Of a stretch of 64,000 nt of DNA, positions 8,133-15,848 are shown one piece after another. The stretch lies in assembly GCF_007197645.1 (NCBI RefSeq), contig NZ_VKGK01000023.1, forward strand, positions 44,966 through 108,965, read 5' to 3'. The DNA is from Shewanella hanedai. Its GTDB lineage: Bacteria; Pseudomonadota; Gammaproteobacteria; Enterobacterales; Shewanellaceae. The notes beneath the pieces were generated by a model. It saw only the letters and a program-made list of their open reading frames with translations. It ran no database searches and was not told the DNA's origin. Within the stretch, counting starts at the first letter, position 1. Every line of letters starts with the position of its first letter. The translations under genes and the position numbers were made by a program.

Positions 8133-9827
8133 TTACGCGTAAGGTAGATGCCAAATAGCTTTAGCTTGTTTTGCTAAATACTTTTGTCTAGCTTTAATGT
8201 TATCTTGATTCCATTTTTGAAAACCAAATCTTTTTGTTAGTTCATATCTACTTGTTTTATAAACATCTGATTTATTTTCAAAGTTTTTGTTACCAATAAC
8301 ACGATTTTTGTCAGGTTCTAATAATGTGAAATTACCAAGCCTATAAATAAAGCTTTCCTCGATATCTTTAGGGAAATTGTCATTCCACTCCGCAGATGGG
8401 TTTTCTGGCAGGACGTGTTCAAGAGAACCATTATCAAACTCAAAATCAAATACGTGTTCTGACAGGTGATTTTCGATGCTATAAACTATATATCTGGCCA
8501 ATTTAGCAGATCTTTTCGTTCTAATAGACTTTGATTCAAAATTACGCTCAAAATCTTCATCGCTAACATAAAGTGGCTGCAATATTAAAAATATATCTCT
8601 TGCAGATTTTGCAGTCCCTGCATTTATTGCTTTACAAGCATCATTATATTTTGACTCTAAAGCATTTGGATTCAAACCGGACACAACCATATATCTAAAT
8701 GATATTACTGAACATATTCTTAATGTAGCAACCCAGTCATCATGTTCTAAGTATAAATATGAATTAATCAAGAGAGGGTAACATTGGGTAACGTTAAACA
8801 AGCTTAATTCCCTAATATGCTTTTTAACTTTTTCATCACCTTCCCATAATTGGTGATTTGATTCACTCAGAGCGGCATAAACCTCTGAAACTTCACTCAT
8901 ACTATTTAGCAAGTTAAACGCTGTTTTAGGTGTGTTGATATGCCTTTTTACAGTTTTAAATAGTTCTTTCTCTTGAATCAAACCATTTTGCATCATCCAG
9001 TAATGACGTAGGAACTTGGGAAAACCCGAGTATGAAACATGATTAATAGTTACATCCCAGATATTTTTAACATGACTTTTATCCGAATCATCCACAATTG
9101 AAAATAAATAGTTTTTCAGTAGATCCGTAACTGATAAATCTAACCCTCTATCATTTAATGTTTCAAAAATAAGATAAGCACTTAAATCATCTGTTGCAGT
9201 AATTTGAATAAACAACAAGCTATCAGAAATATACTCCACAAACGAAATTAATGACGAAACATCTTCATCCTTAAATATTTCTTCTTTGATTAATTCTTTG
9301 TAATAGTTAAAACAGTCAAAAAGTAATTTGTTACTTTTTATTGTTGATTTAATGTTTATTGGTTTTCTAAAATTAGTGAGGTAAGTAGAAAAGAAAGGAT
9401 TATTACTTTCATTTAATTCAATTTTATTTTCATAATTTAAGGATGATAATGATTTCTTTCCAATAAAATCTGTAATTAACAGTTCTATTCTCTTTTCATT
9501 ATTATCAACATCAATTTCACGTTTAACTAAGTTTTTCAATGCGTCAACGACAGCTAATACTAATATAGTAAGAGTTGTTAATCGTTGTTGACCATCAATA
9601 ATATCGTATTGTTTTTTATTTTTAGATACTAAAACTACTGATCCCATGTAATGTTTAGAGTCATTTTTTCTATTAGTTTCAATATCTAACCACAGATCAT
9701 TCCAATGTGTTTTGTTCCATGAATAATCCCTTTGGTACAATGGAACTTTAAACTTATTATCACCCTTAATTATTCCACCAAAAGTGTCCGTTTCTGCATT
9801 TAAAAAGTTCTCTGCTGACAATGCCAA
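8133..9827 (-). CDS. DUF262 / HNH (DUF1524) protein, GmrSD-like type IV restriction family
   Basis: A 564-residue protein with an N-terminal DUF262 domain (VPLYQRDYSW at 28-37, IDGQQRLTTL at 77-86, the conserved DGQQR motif) and a C-terminal DUF1524 His-Asn nuclease module (LEHVLPENP at 469-477, LGNFTLL near 498, NKNFENK near 513). The family includes GmrSD, which cuts phage DNA with glucosylated hydroxymethylcytosine; many members are untested. The gene is clearly more AT-rich than its neighbours and is flanked by repeats, suggesting transfer. The open frame begins with TTG at 9827, but AAGGAG sits at ideal spacing for the in-frame TTG at 9821, so that may be the true start. No methyltransferase or toxin partner is adjacent. 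Confidence 0.85.
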   Translation of the reverse strand: MALSAENFLNAETDTFGGIIKGDNKFKVPLYQRDYSWNKTHWNDLWLDIETNRKNDSKHYMGSVVLVSKNKKQYDIIDGQQRLTTLTILVLAVVDALKNLVKREIDVDNNEKRIELLITDFIGKKSLSSLNYENKIELNESNNPFFSTYLTNFRKPINIKSTIKSNKLLFDCFNYYKELIKEEIFKDEDVSSLISFVEYISDSLLFIQITATDDLSAYLIFETLNDRGLDLSVTDLLKNYLFSIVDDSDKSHVKNIWDVTINHVSYSGFPKFLRHYWMMQNGLIQEKELFKTVKRHINTPKTAFNLLNSMSEVSEVYAALSESNHQLWEGDEKVKKHIRELSLFNVTQCYPLLINSYLYLEHDDWVATLRICSVISFRYMVVSGLNPNALESKYNDACKAINAGTAKSARDIFLILQPLYVSDEDFERNFESKSIRTKRSAKLARYIVYSIENHLSEHVFDFEFDNGSLEHVLPENPSAEWNDNFPKDIEESFIYRLGNFTLLEPDKNRVIGNKNFENKSDVYKTSRYELTKRFGFQKWNQDNIKARQKYLAKQAKAIWHLPYA

Positions 9828-10231
9828 TACTCCTTGTAAAAACTAACAGTTTGTTTGTGTGATATTAACCACTAGCCACATTAGGGTTCATCCTTGTTAT
9901 GTTGAAAAGTAATATACAGTTCCGTATACAAGATGTCGAACGAGACGGTCTATTTTTATGATTAAAACCATGTAGTTAAGAACCACCTAAACTAGCTATT
10001 AACTTCAACTTAGGAAGGGCTAGCGGTGTTAGCCACCTTAAAAGAGAGTTAAGCAGAGTCGTTAACCGCCATTTATAGCCAAAAGGTAGAATTTACTACC
10101 TCCTCACTTTTCCTTGCCTCCATCTCTTCCTTCGTGATCTCCGTGAAGCGAAGCACAATAACGTCCCTGTTTAACAGCCAGTTCTACAGTCCCTGTATCT
10201 CGTTCATAAGCTTATGGCTTCGCCATATTCA
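9828..10231. other. Gene-free upstream region of the DUF262 gene
   Basis: AT-rich near the DUF262 gene, which probably holds its promoter. It then grades into repeat sequence rich in phrases such as TTCGTGATCTCCGTGAAGCG (10128-10147) that belong to the dispersed CCACGGAG repeat family. No gene is supported. Confidence 0.5.
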
Positions 10232-10411
10232 CCGTGGTGAGAATATCTTTTGCTCTTGCCTTGATCGACACTCGAAGCGCAGCGATCTAGCAGTGAGCCT
10301 GCGAACGACCTCGTAGGCACGCAGTGCCGTCCTAGCAGGGCGAAGCCCGCCCTTCTCAGCTTTCCAAGATAAAAGCGATTCACCACAGAGAACACGGAGG
10401 ACCACGGAGAA
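10232..10411. repeat. Dispersed intergenic repeat, long copy 1
   Basis: About 180 bp beginning with CCGTGGTGAGAATATC and ending with CACCACAGAG...CCACGGAGAA, so the two ends are inverted versions of the same CCACGGAG-type motif. The middle carries the GGCAC-loop-GTGCC hairpin (10316-10328) and the GGGCGAAGCCC hairpin. It is nearly identical to the copy at 10576-10756. Confidence 0.85.
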
Positions 10412-10575
10412 GTGCAACAGCCTGAGTCTTAAACTTTTTTCTTTTGAACTTATCCCAACGCAGCTTTCTAGCTAAAAGACAGGGCATCAGTATCTTTTTC
10501 ATTTTCTTTTTACACCATGAACTGTCTTTGTTTTACCTCCATCTTTTCCTCCGTGAACTCCGTGTAGCGAAGCCT

Positions 10576-10756
10576 CCGTGGTGAGAATATCTTTTGCTCT
10601 TGCCTTGAGTCTTTTGCTCGAAGCGTAGCGATCTAGCAGTGAGCCTGCGAACGACCTCGTAGGCACGCAGTGCCGTCCTAGCAGGGCGAAGCCCGCCCTT
10701 CTCAGCTTTCCAAGATAAAAGCGATTCACCACAGAGAACACGGAGAGCCACGGAGA
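10576..10756. repeat. Dispersed intergenic repeat, long copy 2
   Basis: A direct copy of the element at 10232-10411, differing mainly in the segment between TTGCTCTTGCC and CGAAGCG and in the last few bases. A third copy lacking the right end lies at 13725-13860. The long open frames seen across these copies are repeat-derived and are not treated as genes. Confidence 0.85.
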
Positions 10757-10794
10757 GGATCAAAAGAGAATATCTTTGTTTTTACAAGAGATAA

Positions 10795-10823
10795 TGGATC
10801 CCGGAACAAGCCCGGGATGACGG
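10795..10823. repeat. REP-like palindromic unit (GGATCCCGG...GGGATGAC)
   Basis: The sequence TGGATCCCGGAACAAGCCC, continued by GGGATGACGG, forms a hairpin through CCCGG/CCGGG-type arms. Related units are at 12543-12570 and, inverted and diverged, at 21373-21402. This matches the widespread class of small extragenic palindromes. Confidence 0.7.
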
Positions 10824-10957
10824 CAGTGCCAAATTCTCAGTTTTGCTTTTACTGTGATTCCTGTAGGCTCAGGCTATTCCGTGAGCAGCGCGTTCTGTAC
10901 TCAAGAAAGATATGACTGTCCTGTCTTTTCTTTGGTTAGCAAATAGAACCTGCACTT

Positions 10958-11725
10958 TTACAGGCCATAATTTGCATAAATTTTTACTTCTTCATCCGTA
11001 AAAGCTCTGGAATAAATCTGAAGTTCATCAATAGAGCCTTTAAATGGAAGGTCTTGATGGCCTTGCACTCCATTGCGAGTTCCACCGATAACACATGCAT
11101 TAGTAGCTGCTAATTCTGTTGGTGCCCATGTTTTTTCATGATTTCCGTCCATTTGAACACCATCAATAAAAATTTTAATGTTTTCTTTGTTGAGCGAATC
11201 TCCCTTATTCGCGGATAGTACAGCGACAACTGTATGCCATTTGCCTTCACTCACAACATCAACACCTTTTTCTGTTGTAAAGCCTTGCCCTAGCGTATCG
11301 GCAAATCGATATTTATTACTGTTTGTTAGCCAAAGAACAAACAAGTCATTACAAGCAAAGACATGTTGGTGTAAATTTGGTGTCGTGATCTTAAGTCGGG
11401 CTGCAACCGTTATCGGGCCGGTCAAATTTAAGTTTGAATTATCAGGAAGAATAACGACATCTTCTTTTTTGGAAAAAGTTAATGTTTTTCCAATGCTTGG
11501 CTTTCCTATCAGCTTACCGTGATTCTCAAGAGGACTAAAATCATGTAATAGTCCATCACTGGTATAGGTTTCAAAGTCATAAGATGCAACTAGTCCATCA
11601 GCAGATATGGCTTTCGAACCGACGAGGCGTTCTTTAGTTATACCTCTATCCCCCTCTTTCTCACTGGCTGATAACGACATACAAAACCCAATAGAGAATA
11701 TGAATAATACGATCAATTTTTTCAT
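10958..11725 (-). CDS. Secreted LamG / concanavalin-like domain protein
   Basis: 255 residues with a signal peptide (about 1-20, KKLIVLFIFSIGFCMSLSAS) and a single LamG-like jelly-roll domain over about 45-250. Family marks are LVASYDFE near the domain start, GKWHTVVAVL in the middle strand, IKIFIDGVQM, and the closing GSIDELQIYSRAFTDEEV. The fold usually binds glycans or proteins at the surface or in the periplasm. No catalytic domain is attached and the ligand is unknown. It stands alone between repeat clusters, so it is probably an accessory gene. Confidence 0.8.
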   Translation of the reverse strand: MKKLIVLFIFSIGFCMSLSASEKEGDRGITKERLVGSKAISADGLVASYDFETYTSDGLLHDFSPLENHGKLIGKPSIGKTLTFSKKEDVVILPDNSNLNLTGPITVAARLKITTPNLHQHVFACNDLFVLWLTNSNKYRFADTLGQGFTTEKGVDVVSEGKWHTVVAVLSANKGDSLNKENIKIFIDGVQMDGNHEKTWAPTELAATNACVIGGTRNGVQGHQDLPFKGSIDELQIYSRAFTDEEVKIYANYGL

Positions 11726-12122
11726 TAACTTTTCCTTGTTAAATATTTATAAAGTTATTAATAGTGGTTATTAACTAACAGCATTTAAATTGGCAGATAA
11801 CGAGCCTGTAGAACGACTCACTTTTGATTAATTTTTAACCCACACAATGACAGTACCGAAGTTCATATGGCTATTCAATTTTTTCACTTGGGTTTATTCT
11901 TTGAAGAGTTTTTAGCGGAGATTTCAGTTTAGGTAAGCCTGAATGACTTTTATATGCCTGTTACATGGTTATCGCGGCTGATTCTGATGGTAAAAAGGCT
12001 ATCAGCCTTAATACAACCAGCTTTGTAGTTTCTCTATATTGTGTACTCAGCAGTACATCTGCCATTGTGCGTTCGCCTTCGTTTGGCCTCGGAAGGTCAA
12101 AAAAATAGGCTGTCCTGTCTTT
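11726..12122. other. Gene-free gap
   Basis: About 400 bp with no supported gene. The right end carries a copy of the CTGTCCTGTCTTT phrase (near 12110) also found near 7860 and 10912. The left end should contain the LamG gene promoter. Confidence 0.4.
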
Positions 12123-12542
12123 ATCAACTGTTTAAGCCAGCCTGCCCTTGAAGGTTGTATATGATTATTCCAGCTGTATCTTTGTTCCCTCCGTGCAGTT
12201 TAGAGAATAGCTCTCCCAAAACTACTGCCGAAAAATAGTCGTAATTAGCCAGTTCTGGGTCAGTGCTCACCAACTCGGAGCTGGCGGCTTGAACATGCTT
12301 CCCTATCACTGACTCAATTTCCTTCAACATCTGCCCCTGATATCGTTCCAGAATTTCAGCCATCTCGATAAGTTCAGCCTCGGTAAAATCTTGCTCTTTC
12401 TTCATGATCCAAATTCCTCCTAACTAACTTCACTTGCAAAATTGACTGGGTGCAACTTGCTATCTATCCACCCCATAAAAATAAATCCATAACATAATAA
12501 TTAGGTAAGGAAACCACAGTTAAAGTTCTCATGTTTAATCAG
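12123..12542. repeat. 420-bp duplicated segment, copy A
   Basis: Aligns to 12782-13201 at a constant offset of 659 bp with no gaps. All ten differences fall in the first 101 bp (12123-12223); the remaining 319 bp, covering the 5' two thirds of the gene and its upstream region, are identical in the two copies. Confidence 0.93.
12124..12405 (-). CDS. Unknown 93-residue protein, copy A of a duplicated pair
   Basis: I do not recognise this protein. It is acidic and mostly helical in appearance, starting MKKEQDFTEAELIEMAEILE and ending in IIIYNLQGQ plus a short tail, with no signal peptide, membrane segment or cysteine. A strong ribosome site (TAGGAGGA) lies about eight bases before the ATG. Against the copy 659 bp away there are ten nucleotide but only three residue changes (N/D, G/D, S/N near the C-terminus), consistent with protein-level selection and therefore with a real gene. 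No toxin, nuclease or phage gene is adjacent. A cytosolic accessory or regulatory role is possible but unproven. Confidence 0.75.
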   Translation of the reverse strand: MKKEQDFTEAELIEMAEILERYQGQMLKEIESVIGKHVQAASSELVSTDPELANYDYFSAVVLGELFSKLHGGNKDTAGIIIYNLQGQAGLNS

Positions 12543-12781
12543 TGGATCCCGGAACAAGCTCGGGATGACAGCAATGACAAATGCTCAGTTTTGCTTTTAC
12601 TGTAAGCAACGCGTTCCTGTAGCCGCAGGCTATTCCGTGAGCAACGCGTTCCGTAGACATTTCTCTTTTCTTAAGGCTTTTAACTCGCAGCGCAGCGCCC
12701 TAGAACCTCGAAGGCACGCAGTGCCGTCCTAGTAGGGCGAAGCCCGCCCTTCTTCGCTTTACCGCCCTTCTCAGATTTACG
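12543..12781. repeat. Repeat block between the two duplicated genes
   Basis: Contains a REP-like unit (12543-12570), a phrase with CTGTAGCCGCAGGCTATTCC and GCAACGCGTTCC that recurs at 13379-13440 and 13863-13915, and one GGCAC-loop-GTGCC hairpin copy (12713-12725) followed by the GGGCGAAGCCC hairpin. Confidence 0.75.
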
Positions 12782-13201
12782 ATCAATTGTTTAAGTCTGC
12801 CTGCCCTTGAAGGTTGTATATGATTATTCCTGCTGTATCTTTATCCCCTCCATGCAGTTTGGAGAACAGCTCTCCCAAAACCACTGCCGAAAAATAGTCG
12901 TAATTAGCCAGTTCTGGGTCAGTGCTCACCAACTCGGAGCTGGCGGCTTGAACATGCTTCCCTATCACTGACTCAATTTCCTTCAACATCTGCCCCTGAT
13001 ATCGTTCCAGAATTTCAGCCATCTCGATAAGTTCAGCCTCGGTAAAATCTTGCTCTTTCTTCATGATCCAAATTCCTCCTAACTAACTTCACTTGCAAAA
13101 TTGACTGGGTGCAACTTGCTATCTATCCACCCCATAAAAATAAATCCATAACATAATAATTAGGTAAGGAAACCACAGTTAAAGTTCTCATGTTTAATCA
13201 G
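12782..13201. repeat. 420-bp duplicated segment, copy B
   Basis: Partner of 12123-12542. The homology stops sharply on both sides: T versus G just left of the copies, and GTGGATCC versus GCAAAGAT just right of the shared AATCAG. Sequence outside belongs to different repeat units. Confidence 0.93.
12783..13064 (-). CDS. Unknown 93-residue protein, copy B of a duplicated pair
   Basis: Same unrecognised family as the gene at 12124-12405, identical over the first 70 or so residues, with D instead of N in LHGGDKDT and DLNN instead of GLNS at the end. The upstream region, including the AGGAGG ribosome site, is identical to copy A, so the two genes should be expressed alike. It lies in the repeat cluster with no functional neighbour. 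Recent duplication or gene conversion explains the near identity. Confidence 0.75.
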   Translation of the reverse strand: MKKEQDFTEAELIEMAEILERYQGQMLKEIESVIGKHVQAASSELVSTDPELANYDYFSAVVLGELFSKLHGGDKDTAGIIIYNLQGQADLNN

Positions 13202-14100
13202 CAAAGATTCGAAACGAACGAAGTGACCGATAGATTCAAAGCTCACCCTCTTAGCTTTACTAGCAGCCAAGCCCCCTAAAATCTCGCAGGCACGCAGTGC
13301 CGCCCTAGCAGTGAGCTTGCGAACGACCTCGAAGGCACGCTGTGCCGCCCTAGTAGGGCGAAGCCCGTCCTTCTTAGCTTTACTGTAAGCGCAGTGTTCC
13401 TGTAGCCGCAGGCTATTCCGTGAGCAACGCGTTCCGTAGACATTTCTCTTTTCTTAAAGCTATTAACTCGCAGCGCAGCGCCCTAGCAGTGAGCTTGCGA
13501 ACGCCCTCGAAGGCACGTAGTGCCGTCCTAGTAGGGCGAAGCCCGCCCTTCTCAGCTTTCCAAGATAAAAGCGATTCACCACAGAGAACACGGAAAGCCA
13601 CGGAGAAAATCAACAGCATCTATCTCTGAATTTACTCGCAACGCAGCGAACGCCCTAGCAGGGCGAAGCCCGTTCTTCCCAGCTTCAACCTCCATCTTTT
13701 CCTCCGTGAACTCCGTGTAGCGAAGCCTCCGTGGTGAGAATATCTTTTGCTCTTGCCTTGAGTCTTTTGCTCGAAGCGTAGCGATCTAGCAGTGAGTTTG
13801 CGAACGACCTCGTAGGCACGCAGTGCCGTCCTAGCAGGGCGAAGCCCGCCCTTCTCAGCTTTACTGTAAGCAACCCGTTCCTGTAGCCGCAGGCTATTCT
13901 GTGAGCAACGCGTTCTGTACTCAAGTCAGTCGCCCGCGACGTTCGTCTCAGCTTTTTCTAGCAGCGTAGCGCCCTCGCAGTGAGCTTGCGAACGCCCTCG
14001 TAGGCACATCGTGCCGCCCTAGCAGGGCAAAGCCCGCCCTTCTTCGCTTATCCACCTAATATGAAATTATGTTAATTTAGAATATGATGAGGCCATGAAA
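13202..14100. repeat. Dense cluster of dispersed hairpin repeats
   Basis: About 900 bp made almost wholly of repeat modules: TAGCAGTGAGCNTGCGAACG, the hairpin GGCAC-NNN-GTGCC (copies at 13289, 13334, 13512, 13815 and 14003), the hairpin GGGCGAAGCCC, a CCACGGAG-type terminus near 13580-13605, and a partial long copy at 13725-13860. Open frames here come from the repeats and are not supported as genes. The last 50 bp before the next gene become AT-rich and may hold its promoter. Confidence 0.8.
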
Positions 14101-14151
14101 AAATGAAAAAGTTCACTAAATAGTGAGTATTTACCATAGAGAGAAAGTCCA

Positions 14152-15306
14152 TTGAAAAGCTTAACTCATAGCAGTAAATTACCGCACCTTGGCACTAGTA
14201 TTTTTACCACTATGACTGGGCTGGCCAATCAGTACAATGCCATTAACCTCTCTCAAGGTTTCCCTGAATTCGATACTCCTGAACGGCTAAAACAAGGCTT
14301 AGCTAAATACTGTGGGCAAGGCTTTAATCAATATGCGCCCTCAAGTGGACTCGCGCCTCTTCAAGCTCAAATAGCCGCACTCACAGGGCGAACATATGGC
14401 ACTGATATTAATCCACTCGATACTGTTACGGTGACATCAGGCTCAACTGAAGCCCTGTTTGTCGCAATACAAACCATTACGCATCCTGGCGATGAGATTA
14501 TCATCTTCGACCCGGCTTATGACTCCTATAAACCAGCGATTGAATTGGCCGGAGGCCGTGCGGTACATATATCCATGCAGGCGCCAGATTATGCCATTGA
14601 CTGGCTGCAAGTTGCAGCAGCGATAACAGATAGAACCCGCGGGATCATTATCAATACGCCCCATAACCCCAGCGCCAAGACCTTAAAACAAGCTGACTTT
14701 GATGAATTAAAAGCACTCGTGAGCAAACATCAGCTATTACTGATAAGTGATGAAGTCTACGAGCATATCGCCTTTGAAGGCACACCCCATATCAGTGTAT
14801 TAAGCGATCCTGAACTTTTTTCCCGCGCTTTTGTTATCGCCAGCTTTGGTAAAACCTTCCACTGCACAGGTTGGAAGATGGGTTACTGCATCGCGCCCGA
14901 GGTACTGACACAAGAGTTTAGAAAGATTCACCAATATGTCACCTTCTCAAGCTTCACTCCGGCGCAACTGGCATTAACCGATATGCTGGCCGAAGAGAGT
15001 GAACATATCACCGCACTCGCCCCCTTTTATCAACACAAAAGAGATGTACTAGTGAACGCCCTACAAGCGAGTCGCTTTACTATCCTCCCCAGCGAAGGCA
15101 CCTACTTTTTACTACTCGATTATTCAGATATTTCACCGCTAGACGACATGGCATTTTGTGAGTACCTAGTTAAAGAGGTAGGCGTAGCCACCATTCCCCT
15201 GAGCGTGTTTTACCAAACCGCGACCAATGATAAAGTCATTCGATTATGCTTCGCCAAAGAGGATGATACCTTACTGCAAGCAGCCCAGAGGTTAGCTGCT
15301 CTCTAG
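14152..15306 (+). CDS. ybdL: PLP-dependent aminotransferase, methionine aminotransferase (YbdL) type
   Basis: A 384-residue fold-type I aminotransferase. Visible marks are INLSQGFPEFDTP near the N-terminus, NTPHNPSAKT, the ISDEVYEHI strand, the PLP lysine in SFGKTFHCTGWK and the substrate-carboxylate Arg in IRLCFAKED. The sequence resembles E. coli YbdL, which prefers methionine, histidine and phenylalanine, and kynurenine aminotransferases are close relatives. The start is TTG at 14152, with purine-rich AGAGAGAAAG upstream; no ATG fits the family N-terminus. It stands alone between repeat clusters, but its base composition matches the core genome. Confidence 0.85.
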   Translation: MKSLTHSSKLPHLGTSIFTTMTGLANQYNAINLSQGFPEFDTPERLKQGLAKYCGQGFNQYAPSSGLAPLQAQIAALTGRTYGTDINPLDTVTVTSGSTEALFVAIQTITHPGDEIIIFDPAYDSYKPAIELAGGRAVHISMQAPDYAIDWLQVAAAITDRTRGIIINTPHNPSAKTLKQADFDELKALVSKHQLLLISDEVYEHIAFEGTPHISVLSDPELFSRAFVIASFGKTFHCTGWKMGYCIAPEVLTQEFRKIHQYVTFSSFTPAQLALTDMLAEESEHITALAPFYQHKRDVLVNALQASRFTILPSEGTYFLLLDYSDISPLDDMAFCEYLVKEVGVATIPLSVFYQTATNDKVIRLCFAKEDDTLLQAAQRLAAL

Positions 15307-15848
15307 TGAGCAGTTTCACTATTCATATTGGCTAGCTTACCTGATAAGCAGTTTCGAATATCTTTAGTCTTTTACTCGAAGCGCTGCGATCTAGCAGTGA
15401 GCTTGCGAACGACCTCGTAGGCACGCAGTGCCGTCCTAGCAGGGCGAAGCCCGTCCTTCTTAGCTTTACTGTAAGCAGCGCGTTCCGTACTCAAGTGAGT
15501 CGCCCGCGACGTTCGTCTCAGCTTTTTCTAGCAGCGTAGCGCCCTAGCACCTCGCAGGCACGAAGTGCCGTCCTTCTCCGCCTTTATTCCCCTACAGACC
15601 GAAAACAACTTAAGCAACTGATTCTTATCGACTACCTTCTCATTTTTATCAATATTGTCTGGTGTATATTTATCAATAATTTATTATATTCGCCGATTAT
15701 CAGTGTATCGCATTCGTCAGGAACGAGTGTTGTGTCTTGTGCTGTTCAATATTCAAATCGAACAATAAGCTTGGTTATATCCTCCTCTGTATATAAAGCA
15801 TGCTTATTAAATATCGGTGTCATTATTTTTTTGTCTTTGAGGTGTTAA
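15307..15848. repeat. Gap with two hairpin-repeat copies and AT-rich promoter region
   Basis: The left part carries repeat modules, including GGCAC-loop-GTGCC hairpins at 15420-15432 (loop GCA) and 15557-15569 (loop GAA), with GGGCGAAGCCC beside the first. From about 15620 the sequence is AT-rich and probably contains the promoter of the AAA+ gene. No gene is supported. Confidence 0.7.

Noticed and set aside
10134..10763. Several overlapping open frames of 60-80 codons in the repeat copies
   Set aside because: The same residues recur in each repeat copy on both strands; they are by-products of the repeat sequence.
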